Below, one piece after another: positions 1-5,168 of a DNA stretch of 8,011 nucleotides (position 1 is the stretch's first letter; each line of letters begins with the position of its first letter). The DNA is taken from the NCBI GenBank assembly GCA_018894495.1, contig JAHIOY010000092.1, positions 1 through 8,011 on the forward strand. Direction: 5' to 3'. The stretch is from Patescibacteria group bacterium (GTDB lineage Bacteria > Patescibacteriota > Minisyncoccia > Minisyncoccales > JAHIOY01). The notes under the pieces are model-generated. The model had not been told where the DNA came from. It saw nothing but the letters and a program-made list of their open reading frames with translations, and ran no database searches. The position numbers and the translations under genes are program-made.

Positions 1-318
1 ATCAGCCAGGTGAGAGCCATTGCCGAATTGATAAGCAGCGATTATGGCAATTATGGTAATCTTTGTGCAAGCGGAGTCCTGAATGGCGCCGGAACTAACA
101 TACCGCCTTATAACGCCCAACTAAAAGTGATAGCAGATGACATCACCGCTCAAGGAAGCACTAATACGTGTTTTACCACCACCACTGGCTCTACCTATTG
201 CGCGGCCGCAGATTTAATGTCAACTGCTATGGGATTCCGTTGCATAGATAGTAATGGAAATTCACTTGACACCACCTCTACCAATCCTTGCCTCGCAGCC
301 GGCAATATGTGCAGGTAA
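1..318 (+). CDS. Type IV pilin (major-pilin-like), C-terminal part
   Basis: The reading frame is open from the first base and stops at 316-318, so the N-terminal prepilin motif and hydrophobic helix lie upstream of the window; 105 residues are visible. It aligns by eye with the complete pilin at 430-879: ISQVRAIAELISS matches ISQIRKVAELMEK, and both continue into NLC, a TYC/SYC motif, a CID motif near the end and a last Cys close to the C-terminus. Each visible globular part has six cysteines in the same order, which suggests conserved disulfides in an extracellular pilin head. A GTG at position 10 is internal and not a real start. Threonine-rich stretches such as TTTTGST are common in surface pilins. 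The family call rests on paralogy with the next gene; whether it is the major or a minor pilin cannot be told. Confidence 0.8.
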   Translation: MSQVRAIAELISSDYGNYGNLCASGVLNGAGTNIPPYNAQLKVIADDITAQGSTNTCFTTTTGSTYCAAADLMSTAMGFRCIDSNGNSLDTTSTNPCLAAGNMCR

Positions 319-352
319 GTATTTCTTTCGCAGTTAGAAAAGCAATTGGAAT

Positions 353-384
353 GACCGAGGAATGACTGAGGTCTAACCTCGGTC
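353..384. repeat. Hairpin with duplicated left arm between pilin genes
   Basis: GACCGAGG (353-360) is complementary to CCTCGGTC (377-384). A second copy of the left arm, GACTGAGG (364-371), can pair with the same right arm through one G-U, leaving a 5-nt loop. The two left arms could therefore compete for one right arm. No T-run follows, so it is not a clear terminator. Confidence 0.5.
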
Positions 385-394
385 GTTTCCAGTC

Positions 395-417
395 TAATCC
401 CGCTTTTAGCGGGATTA
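395..417. repeat. Perfect 10-bp hairpin with 3-nt loop
   Basis: TAATCCCGCT (395-404) and AGCGGGATTA (408-417) form a perfect stem around a TTT loop, 12 bp before the start of the second pilin gene. It is followed by an A-rich rather than T-rich stretch, so it would not act as a classical + strand terminator. It could stabilise the end of the upstream pilin mRNA or cover the region before the next start. Confidence 0.6.
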
Positions 418-429
418 ACGAAAAAATTA

Positions 430-879
430 ATGAAAAAAGAAAAGGCATTTACTTTGATTGAGTTGTTGGTTGTGATGGCAATCATTGCCTTATTAACGGT
501 TTTTTTAGCGGCTTCAATAATGCTCATTAAAGCCAGGGTTCAGGACACCAGAATTATGGCCGAAATTTCTCAAATAAGAAAGGTGGCTGAATTAATGGAA
601 AAAAGCTCTGAGTCCTATGAGAATCTATGCGATGACGGGAATTTACTCAATAAAGATGAGCCGATTTATGGCAATGAATTAGCCCGGCTGGAGGACGATA
701 TTAAAGTTAGGCAGGGAGGAAATTTAGACCTGAACTGTCAGGCGAGCAAGGTTTCTTATTGCCTTGACGTTAATTTAATGGCTTCAGGCAGCGGACGTTA
801 TTGCATTGACGACGAGGGTCATAGTATAATCACGACTGAGAATTTTACTTGCTCTACCGCTACCACGACCTGTCAATAA
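430..879 (+). CDS. Type IV prepilin (major-pilin-like)
   Basis: A complete 149-residue prepilin. The leader MKKEKA is followed by FTLIE, so PilD cleavage is expected after Ala6, with Phe7 as the methylated first residue and Glu11 as the conserved Glu5 of the mature protein. Ala in place of Gly before the cut is tolerated in the family. Residues 7-31 form the hydrophobic assembly helix, and the rest is a polar head with six Cys arranged as in the preceding pilin. ATG 430 is chosen because it gives a canonical short basic leader; there is no Shine-Dalgarno sequence. It is the second of two tandem paralogous pilins and is closed by the terminator at 923-956, so the pair probably forms its own, more strongly expressed unit. 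Pilin class is confident; exact role (main subunit or minor pilin) is not. Confidence 0.92.
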   Translation: MKKEKAFTLIELLVVMAIIALLTVFLAASIMLIKARVQDTRIMAEISQIRKVAELMEKSSESYENLCDDGNLLNKDEPIYGNELARLEDDIKVRQGGNLDLNCQASKVSYCLDVNLMASGSGRYCIDDEGHSIITTENFTCSTATTTCQ

Positions 880-891
880 GTTCGGTGGAAT

Positions 892-910
892 GTTGAGGTT
901 AGACCTCAAC
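892..910. repeat. Perfect 8-bp hairpin with 3-nt loop after pilin gene
   Basis: GTTGAGGT (892-899) and ACCTCAAC (903-910) pair around a TAG loop just after the pilin stop. It resembles the hairpin after the first pilin (GAGGTCTAACCTC against GAGGTTAGACCTC), so the two pilin genes carry similar 3' structures. Confidence 0.55.
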
Positions 911-922
911 AGGTTCTAACTA

Positions 923-960
923 AAACCCGACGTTGATTAATTTTAACGTCGGGTTTGTTT
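923..960 (+). terminator. Intrinsic terminator closing the pilin pair
   Basis: AAACCCGACGTT (923-934) pairs perfectly with AACGTCGGGTTT (945-956), a 12-bp GC-rich stem with a 10-nt loop. The right arm ends in TTT and is followed by GTTT, giving a T-rich tract broken by one G. It lies 44 bp after the pilin stop and separates the pilins from the pilD operon. Confidence 0.75.
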
Positions 961-970
961 ATGTTAGAAT
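943..970 (+). promoter_or_regulatory. Candidate extended -10 promoter for the pilD operon
   Basis: TAGAAT (965-970) is preceded by TG at the extended -10 position (TGT-TAGAAT). A weak -35, TTAACG (943-948), lies 16 bp upstream. Transcription would start near 977, at the base of the long palindrome 973-1053, which would then be the 5' leader of pilD. The -35 overlaps the right arm of the terminator. Only promoter shape supports this. Confidence 0.35.
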
Positions 971-972
971 AA

Positions 973-1053
973 ACCCAGTAGTGAAAATTTGACTAATTTC
1001 ATTATTTTGATGTTTTGTTTCACAAAACATCTGTCAAATTTCTACTACTGGGT
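973..1053. repeat. Long bulged palindrome (REP-like) upstream of pilD
   Basis: The outer arms 973-993 and 1033-1053 are 21-nt inverted repeats with only two adjacent mismatches; the ends read ACCCAGTAGT and ACTACTGGGT. Inside is a perfect 9-bp hairpin, GATGTTTTG (1009-1017) with CAAAACATC (1023-1031), loop TTTCA. A 15-nt left-side bulge (994-1008) faces a single right-side base. The element ends 6 bp before the chosen pilD ATG. Read in frame, its right half gives FHKTSVKFLLLGKT, which can be mistaken for a pilD N-terminus. I believe similar peptide strings occur as spurious extensions in related genomes, from memory only. It could be a dispersed palindromic repeat or a structured leader. Confidence 0.75.
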
Positions 1054-1059
1054 AAAACA

Positions 1060-1884
1060 ATGTCACTTATTTTTTATTTTTTCATTTTCCTTTTAGGGCT
1101 GACCGTAGGTAGTTTTTTAAATTCTATAATTGAGCGGCTTTCAAAAAACGAAACTTTTTTGAGCGGCCGTTCTTATTGCCCCGGCTGCAAGCATATTTTA
1201 AATTGGCAGGATTTAATTCCGATTTTTAGTTTTTTAATTTTGAGAGGAAAGTGTAGATACTGCTCTCAGAAAATAAGCTGGCAATATCCATTAGTAGAGT
1301 TAACAGCCGGAATTTTATTTGTCTTAATTATGAATTATGAATTACGAATTACGAATTACGAATTATTGAATTTCGAAACTATTCTTAATTCATTATTCTT
1401 AATTCTTACTTCCTGTTTCCTGATTATCATTTTCGTCTACGACTTAAAACACTACATTATTCCCGACAAAATAGTCTATCCCGCCATAGCCGCAGCCTTA
1501 ATTTTTAATTTTGAATTTTTAATTTCTAAACAATTTTTAATTTTTAATTATTTAATTTTAAGCGCTGTTGGATCGGCGGCATTTTTTCTCTTTATAGTTT
1601 TAATATCTAGAGGCAAGTGGATGGGTTTGGGCGATGTAAAGTTAGCTTTCTTAATGGGGCTTTTTCTGGGCTGGCCAAAAATTTTGGTTGCCCTATTTCT
1701 GGCTTTTTTTATTGGTGCTATAATAGGACTGGGACTAATCGCTTTGGGCAAAAAAGGTCTAAAATCAGAAGTTCCATTTGGCCCATTTTTGGTTAGTGGA
1801 ACATTCATTGCTTTGTTCTGGGGGCAAGAGATAGTTAGATGGTATATTAGTAATTTTCAATTTTCAATTTTCAATTTTCAATGA
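1060..1884 (+). CDS. pilD: Prepilin peptidase / N-methyltransferase
   Basis: An integral membrane aspartic protease of the A24 family that cuts the basic leader from prepilins and methylates the new N-terminus. From ATG 1060 it has 274 residues, close to the family length. The N-terminal domain has the GSFLN motif (17-21) and the zinc pair C40-x2-C43 and C65-x2-C68. The catalytic aspartates are D128 in YDLKHYIIPD and D192 in GLGDVK. About eight hydrophobic helices can be seen. An upstream in-frame ATG at 1015 lies inside the palindrome and is rejected because the protein proper begins MSLIFYFF. Three low-complexity stretches (about residues 90-106, 147-167 and 265-274) are encoded by AT-rich short repeats and look like expansions in loops, not conserved sequence. 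It starts the pseudopilin operon, and its stop overlaps the next ATG (ATGA at 1881-1884). Confidence 0.95.
   Translation: MSLIFYFFIFLLGLTVGSFLNSIIERLSKNETFLSGRSYCPGCKHILNWQDLIPIFSFLILRGKCRYCSQKISWQYPLVELTAGILFVLIMNYELRITNYELLNFETILNSLFLILTSCFLIIIFVYDLKHYIIPDKIVYPAIAAALIFNFEFLISKQFLIFNYLILSAVGSAAFFLFIVLISRGKWMGLGDVKLAFLMGLFLGWPKILVALFLAFFIGAIIGLGLIALGKKGLKSEVPFGPFLVSGTFIALFWGQEIVRWYISNFQFSIFNFQ
1327..1361. repeat. In-gene tandem heptamer ATTAYGA x5
   Basis: Five consecutive 7-bp units (two ATTATGA, then three ATTACGA) lie inside pilD. A 7-bp unit cycles through all three frames, so the translation has a 21-bp period (the NYELRIT type). It falls in the loop between the zinc domain and the helix before the catalytic YDL motif. 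Confidence 0.85.
1854..1881. repeat. Tandem heptamer TTTTCAA x4 at the pilD end
   Basis: Four exact 7-bp copies encode the C-terminal NFQFSIFNFQ of PilD, and the last base supplies the A of the next gene's ATG. The repeat therefore forms the gene junction itself. Confidence 0.85.
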
Positions 1885-2429
1885 TTCAGTTAATTCGTAA
1901 ATTCGTAAAAATTCGTAAATTCGTAGGAGGCTTCACTCTTATTGAGATGCTCGTTGCAATTTCCATTATTATCATTCTTACCACAATTTCTGTCCCGATT
2001 TATCAAGGAAGCAGAAAGCAACTTTCTCTTCAAATGTCAGCCAGCAAATTGGCTCAAGACATAAGAAGGGCCCAAGAAATGGCAATGGCAGCCAGAGAAT
2101 TTCAGGGTTCTGTTCCCTCGGTTCCCTCGGGCGGATATGGAATTTATTTTAATTTAAGCGAGCCAAGCCACTACATTTTATTTGCCGACACTTCAATTCC
2201 TCCTAATCATCAATATAATAGCGGAGAATTGGTGGAAGATATTCCTTTTGAAAATAATATTAAAATCAGTCAACTTTTTCCTTCTTCAACCACAACAATT
2301 GTATTTGTTCCGCCCGACCCAACAACCCTGGTTAATTCATACGCCACAACCAGTATCATTGTCCTTAAAATTGATAATTCTACAAGTTCGGTCAAGGTTC
2401 TGCCAACCGGTTTAATTTTTATTGAGTAA
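1881..2429 (+). CDS. GspH/FimT-like minor pseudopilin
   Basis: A 182-residue prepilin. A basic leader ends in GG (16-17), followed by FTLIE, so cleavage is expected after Gly17 with Glu22 as mature Glu5. The hydrophobic helix spans about 18-41. The head contains ASKLAQDIRRAQEMAMAA, the typical GspH/FimT stretch after the pilin helix, and then beta-rich sequence. GspH/FimT proteins are minor pseudopilins that prime pilus or pseudopilus assembly in the inner membrane. The ATG overlaps the pilD stop, and with no Shine-Dalgarno, translational coupling is likely. The leader (LIRKFVKIRKFV) is encoded by ATTCGTAA-type octamer repeats at 1893-1926, so its length has probably changed by repeat expansion. 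Whether it is GspH or FimT cannot be settled by eye. Confidence 0.85.
   Translation: MIQLIRKFVKIRKFVGGFTLIEMLVAISIIIILTTISVPIYQGSRKQLSLQMSASKLAQDIRRAQEMAMAAREFQGSVPSVPSGGYGIYFNLSEPSHYILFADTSIPPNHQYNSGELVEDIPFENNIKISQLFPSSTTTIVFVPPDPTTLVNSYATTSIIVLKIDNSTSSVKVLPTGLIFIE
1893..1926. repeat. ATTCGTAA octamer repeat in pseudopilin leader
   Basis: ATTCGTAA occurs at 1893-1900, 1901-1908 and 1911-1918, and as ATTCGTAG at 1919-1926, with two extra A in the middle. It encodes the duplicated IRKFV-KIRKFV leader directly before the prepilin cleavage motif. Confidence 0.85.
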
Positions 2430-2430
2430 A

Positions 2431-2961
2431 ATGCAAAAAAAAGGTTTTACCCACCAAAATTTTTTGAAGAAAAACTTAGGCGGGTTTACTATTATTGAAG
2501 TTCTTGCCGCCATCTTTGTGCTCACTGTTGGCATGATTGGGGTCTTGACCGTTATTCAGCAGACAATGGCTCAGATCGAAACCTTAAATGAGCGATTAAT
2601 CGCTATTTACTTTGCTCAAGAAGGAATTGAAATTGTTAGAAATATCAGGGATGGAAATTGGCTTGCCGAGACGACTTGGGATAATAATCTGGGGGTGGGA
2701 AATTGGGAAGCAGATTATTTAGCTCAAGATTTATCCTCCTGGGTTGAGCCAGGCAGCTATTTACGTATTGATGGCGGATTTTATAATTATTCTTCAGGCA
2801 CTTCTACTTCTTTTAAAAGGGAAATAATTATTTCTGATAAACTAAATTTAGATGGAATTGCTGGTGATGACCAGATGAAGGTTACGGTTACTGTGTATTG
2901 GGAAGCAAAAGGGGAACACCAAATTTCAGCCCAAGAATTTTTATATAATTGGCGTTACTAA
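2431..2961 (+). CDS. PilV/GspI-like minor pseudopilin
   Basis: A 176-residue prepilin with leader ending LGG and the motif FTIIE; cleavage is expected after Gly18, with Glu23 as mature Glu5. The hydrophobic helix runs to about residue 45. The following region (QQTMAQIETLNERLIAIYFAQEGIEIVRNIRD) has the PilV-type pattern in which an AxQGIE-like motif follows the helix. ATG 2431 starts one base after the previous stop; an in-frame TTG at 2422 is possible but less likely. The leader holds an early decoy (KKGFT at residues 3-7) that lacks the downstream Glu, as if part of the prepilin motif had been duplicated. PilV-type proteins act with GspH, PilW and PilX as the minor-pilin priming complex. Confidence 0.85.
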   Translation: MQKKGFTHQNFLKKNLGGFTIIEVLAAIFVLTVGMIGVLTVIQQTMAQIETLNERLIAIYFAQEGIEIVRNIRDGNWLAETTWDNNLGVGNWEADYLAQDLSSWVEPGSYLRIDGGFYNYSSGTSTSFKREIIISDKLNLDGIAGDDQMKVTVTVYWEAKGEHQISAQEFLYNWRY

Positions 2962-2978
2962 TTGCAAAGCAATTAGTA
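2956..2978. repeat. Perfect 10-bp hairpin over the pilV stop
   Basis: TACTAATTGC (2956-2965) and GCAATTAGTA (2969-2978) pair around an AAA loop, and the stop codon TAA (2959-2961) is inside the left arm. No T-run follows; a GGAG ribosome binding site begins 5 bp later. It may tune coupling between the two pseudopilin genes. Confidence 0.65.
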
Positions 2979-2982
2979 GACT

Positions 2983-2986
2983 GGAG
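2983..2986 (+). promoter_or_regulatory. Ribosome binding site GGAG for the PilW-like gene
   Basis: GGAG lies 9 bp before ATG 2996. It is one of the few clear Shine-Dalgarno sites in the window and fixes this start. Confidence 0.7.
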
Positions 2987-2995
2987 ACAATAAAT

Positions 2996-3577
2996 ATGTT
3001 AGAAAAAAAATCAAAAGGTTTTACCTTAGTTGAAATGCTCGTTACTCTCTTTATCTTTTCTATAACTTTTGGGGCCGCTTCTGGACTTTTTGTCTCGGCT
3101 ATCAAAAATCAAAGCCGCACCTTAGCCAGCCAGCAACTTTTAGACCAAACCTCTTATCTAATAGAATATATGGGAAGAGCGCTCAGGATGGCAAGAAAGG
3201 ATGATATTGATTATGGCGATGGCGCGGTTAATTGTCTTTCAGGGGATAAAGTAAATTTTGCTACTACAACCGGCGGAATAAAATTTAGAAATTATAATAA
3301 CCAATGTCAGGAGTTTTATAGAGAATGCGCTGGCGAAGTTTGTCGTCTCAAAGAAAAAAAGGGTCCGGTTGGGAGTGAAATTGAAAATTATTTGACTTCG
3401 CCAAATTTATATGTAGAGTCATTCAATATTGGACCTTCTGATAGTTGGGACCAAGATGATAACCTCCAGCCGAGAGTAACAATGTTTTTGGAAATAAGAA
3501 AAGCTGGCGCCGGCAGTCAGCCCAAAATAAAAATTCAAACCACCATTTCCCAAAGAGAACTTGATATCCAGCAGTAG
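2996..3577 (+). CDS. PilW/GspJ-like minor pseudopilin
   Basis: A 193-residue prepilin with leader MLEKKSKG followed by FTLVE; cleavage is expected after Gly8, with Glu13 as mature Glu5. The hydrophobic helix spans residues 9-32. The segment SYLIEYMGRALRMARKD after the helix is typical of PilW/GspJ-type pseudopilins. The head holds four Cys (NCLSG, NQCQE, YRECAGEVC), probably disulfide-bonded outside the cell. It is the last gene of the compact pilD-gspH-pilV-pilW run, and a 53-bp gap follows. The PilX-like partner normally expected next is found only at 6761. PilW and GspJ are hard to tell apart without a profile search. Confidence 0.85.
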   Translation: MLEKKSKGFTLVEMLVTLFIFSITFGAASGLFVSAIKNQSRTLASQQLLDQTSYLIEYMGRALRMARKDDIDYGDGAVNCLSGDKVNFATTTGGIKFRNYNNQCQEFYRECAGEVCRLKEKKGPVGSEIENYLTSPNLYVESFNIGPSDSWDQDDNLQPRVTMFLEIRKAGAGSQPKIKIQTTISQRELDIQQ

Positions 3578-3590
3578 AATTATCAATGTT

Positions 3591-3618
3591 TTGCTTTTGA
3601 CAAAGATTAGATTATAAT
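3591..3618 (+). promoter_or_regulatory. Possible promoter before the Cys-rich protein
   Basis: A perfect -10 TATAAT (3613-3618) lies 12 bp before ATG 3631. A perfect -35 TTGACA (3597-3602) is present but only 10 bp upstream, too close for normal sigma-70 spacing. TTGCTT (3591-3596) at 16 bp is the properly spaced but weak alternative. A start near 3625 would give an almost leaderless mRNA. Confidence 0.4.
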
Positions 3619-3630
3619 GGCATTACAACA

Positions 3631-4215
3631 ATGAAAATTCAATCCAGACAAAAATTGTATATTATTCTCGGTCTGGCAGGGCTCGTAATTATGGGTCTAA
3701 TTTTTTATATTGAATTTAAACCCTTATTCTTTTCTCATCCCCAGCCCCAGCCAGCCAACCCTTTTCAGGAGTGCCAGTTATTAACCGACTCTTGTTCATC
3801 TCAGACCTGTCCATACTTCTTTATGTGCGATATTATGGAGATTATTAATTGTCAGGTCTATGACTGCCAGTCCTATTATGGCGTCTTAATCAAAAACAAA
3901 GAAGGAGAAACAATAACCCAAAAATACCCTAAACCGGACTTGGCTAAGGTTGAGGAACAAGTTACTAAATGTCAAGGAGAGCCCATTCTTTTAGAGCAGA
4001 AATGCAGAAATAACAAATTAAATTTAAAAGTAAAAGTGGCGACCAAGGGCGATTGTTCCATTGAGGCATTTATTGTTAATTTAGACAATAAAAACTGGAC
4101 TGCCGAGTTTGAGAAGTTGGAGAATTATTACAATTTAACATTAGATACCTGCGGCGTTGTTTCCGGAATAACCGCGGTTGGTCAAGGAGGAATTAGGATT
4201 AAATCCTGGCGTTAA
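3631..4215 (+). CDS. Cysteine-rich membrane-anchored protein, unknown function
   Basis: I do not recognise this 194-residue protein. Residues 9-27 form one strong hydrophobic segment after a basic start (MKIQSRQK), so it is probably an N-terminal anchor with the rest outside the membrane. A short PQPQP linker follows. The outer part has ten cysteines, six of them packed within about 36 residues (FQEC to YDC), which suggests a disulfide-bonded domain. There is no prepilin motif and no catalytic motif I can name. It has a possible promoter of its own and stands directly after the pseudopilin genes, so it could be an accessory surface or pilus-associated protein, but that rests on position only. 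ATG 3631 gives the natural start of the signal-anchor; there is no Shine-Dalgarno. Confidence 0.75.
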   Translation: MKIQSRQKLYIILGLAGLVIMGLIFYIEFKPLFFSHPQPQPANPFQECQLLTDSCSSQTCPYFFMCDIMEIINCQVYDCQSYYGVLIKNKEGETITQKYPKPDLAKVEEQVTKCQGEPILLEQKCRNNKLNLKVKVATKGDCSIEAFIVNLDNKNWTAEFEKLENYYNLTLDTCGVVSGITAVGQGGIRIKSWR

Positions 4216-4239
4216 GCAATCAGCCAAAATCCGTATAAA

Positions 4240-4267
4240 ATTTCCAATTTCTAATTTCCAATTTCTA
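4240..4267. repeat. Tandem 14-mer of the AATTTCCAATTTCTA type, two copies
   Basis: Two exact copies of ATTTCCAATTTCTA lie side by side in the gap after the Cys-rich gene. The composition and period are close to the TTTTCAA and ATTAYGA repeats inside pilD, so the same class of short repeat occurs here in non-coding sequence. Confidence 0.8.
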
Positions 4268-4275
4268 TTAAATTC

Positions 4276-4308
4276 TTTATTTCGGAATTTTCCGAATTCC
4301 GAAATAAA
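4276..4308. terminator. 14-bp perfect hairpin, terminator-like
   Basis: TTTATTTCGGAATT (4276-4289) and AATTCCGAAATAAA (4295-4308) form a perfect stem with loop TTCCG, 61 bp after the Cys-rich gene. The ends are A/T tracts on both sides, and CTTGTTTT follows on the + strand, so weak termination in either direction is possible. The call as a terminator is tentative. Confidence 0.4.
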
Positions 4309-4324
4309 AACTTGTTTTGAATTC

Positions 4325-4376
4325 ACCCTGTTAAATGCGAAGCAATTTTTATGGAACAAAAATTATTTAACAGGGT
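4325..4376. repeat. REP-like palindrome with GCGAAGC mini-hairpin
   Basis: The outer arms ACCCTGTTAAAT (4325-4336) and ATTTAACAGGGT (4365-4376) are perfect 12-bp inverted repeats. Inside are GCGAAGC (4337-4343), a sequence known to form an extremely stable DNA mini-hairpin, and a 7-bp hairpin AATTTTT/AAAAATT (4344-4350, 4358-4364). The whole could fold as a three-way junction. The left arm continues as ATGC-GAA-GCA, so a simple palindrome may have been split by an insertion of about 21 bp before TTTAACAGGGT. The ACCC...GGGT ends match those of the palindrome before pilD. Confidence 0.7.
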
Positions 4377-4434
4377 AAATCAATTTTCAAACCCTAAAAA
4401 CAAAGAATACGACTTGGAAGAAAGAATATATTAA
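4351..4434 (+). pseudogene. Short ORF, possible four-helix-bundle protein remnant
   Basis: ATG 4351 opens a 27-codon frame (MEQKLFNRVN...) ending NKEYDLEERIY before TAA 4432-4434. YDLEER recalls the N-terminus of the S23-type four-helix-bundle proteins that are common in these bacteria, where the protein would continue for about 110 more residues. If so, this is a remnant that fused with the right arm of the palindrome. The match is six residues long and could be chance. Confidence 0.2.
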
Positions 4435-4447
4435 TTTAAAAATCAAA

Positions 4448-5113
4448 ATGGAAAATGAAAAAGAAAAATTCAAAAAACAATATTATATTCTCATTGACGA
4501 ATCTGGAACCTTACCGGACCCAAAAGATAAATTTGTGGTTATTACTGGTGTGGGATTAAGAGAATTAAAAGAAGGAAAAAATTTAATTAGCCGGATATTA
4601 AAATCGTTGCGTCAAAGAAAAATCAAAGTTAAAAAAGTTAAAGAAGTAAAATTTTATTATGCGGGGGAGCGAACCAAAAGACAAATTCTTTCGGGAATAG
4701 TTTTAGCAGGATTTGAAATTTTCACTATAATTGTGGATAAAAAAAGAAGGAAAATTTCCGATACACCAGAAAATTTTTCTTTGTTAGTGTCTGAGTTAAT
4801 AAACGAAGTAAATCTTTGGCAGCCAAAAAGAAATTTAAAAATAATCATTGATAGGCATTTTCATCGCGAGAGTGATGAGAAAAATTTTAATAAATTACTT
4901 CAAAAGAACATAAAAAACAGTTTGGGTTATGGTATTCAACACACAGATAGTCAACAAAATTTTATAATAAATTTGGCTGACTTTGCAGCCGGAGCGATTC
5001 TATCGAAATATAATAAAAATAATTTTCAATTTTATGATATTATTAAAGAAAGTATTTTATTAGAAAAAATTGTTAATTGGCCAGAGTTAAAAAGAAAAAG
5101 CTTAGAATTTTGA
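4448..5113 (+). CDS. DUF3800 family protein (RNase H-like fold)
   Basis: A 221-residue cytoplasmic protein with the DUF3800 pattern. It has D17-E-S-G near the start (YYILIDESGT), a central KEVKF with E66, IIID135RH, and the C-terminal NLADFAAGAI with D178. These match the DESG, E-x-K, D and (Q/N)xADxxAGA motifs of the family, whose fold is RNase H-like with acidic residues expected to bind metal. The family is a predicted nuclease often found near mobile or defence genes; its substrate is unknown. It is very rich in Lys. No Shine-Dalgarno or clear promoter is visible before ATG 4448. It is preceded by two palindromes and followed within 10 bp by the U-run of a minus-strand hairpin unit. The family call is confident; the function is not. 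Confidence 0.85.
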   Translation: MENEKEKFKKQYYILIDESGTLPDPKDKFVVITGVGLRELKEGKNLISRILKSLRQRKIKVKKVKEVKFYYAGERTKRQILSGIVLAGFEIFTIIVDKKRRKISDTPENFSLLVSELINEVNLWQPKRNLKIIIDRHFHRESDEKNFNKLLQKNIKNSLGYGIQHTDSQQNFIINLADFAAGAILSKYNKNNFQFYDIIKESILLEKIVNWPELKRKSLEF

Positions 5114-5116
5114 AAA

Positions 5117-5162
5117 TAAAAAATTTCCTCAAACCGGTGCATGCACCCATCTGAGGAAATCT
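5117..5162 (-). ncRNA. Predicted short hairpin RNA 1, minus strand
   Basis: From the promoter at 5169-5196 transcription should begin near 5162 and stop after the T-run that reads 5123 down to 5118, giving an RNA of about 46 nt. Almost all of it is one hairpin: 9-bp outer arms (5123-5131 with 5152-5160) and a loop holding the 12-bp palindrome GGTGCATGCACC (5136-5147), which could fold inward as a 4-bp stem or pair between two RNA copies. There is no minus-strand gene downstream, so it is not an obvious leader. Its 3' end would sit 4 bp from the DUF3800 stop. Expression is predicted, not shown. Confidence 0.5.
5118..5160 (-). terminator. Intrinsic terminator of short RNA 1
   Basis: On the minus strand ATTTCCTCA...TGAGGAAAT is followed by six T in a row. 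The + strand side has no T-run, so the orientation is clearly minus. Confidence 0.7.
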
Positions 5163-5168
5163 AATATA

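Noticed and set aside
195..527. Minus-strand ORF of 110 codons across two pilin genes
   Set aside because: It overlaps two clear pilin reading frames and shows no recognisable motif.
1015..1059. N-terminal extension of PilD from ATG 1015
   Set aside because: It is translated from the right half of a palindrome and precedes a perfect PilD start (MSLIFYFF...). Family length and motif spacing fit ATG 1060.
1548..1808. Minus-strand ORF inside pilD
   Set aside because: It lies opposite the conserved catalytic part of PilD (GLGDVK) and has no motif of its own.
4141..4378. ORFs on both strands over the repeat-filled gap after the Cys-rich gene
   Set aside because: They consist of translated short repeats and palindrome arms, with no ribosome binding site or family pattern.
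4325..4447. Insertion sequence with its own transposase
   Set aside because: There are palindromic ends but no transposase frame between or near them; only a non-autonomous repeat can be supported.
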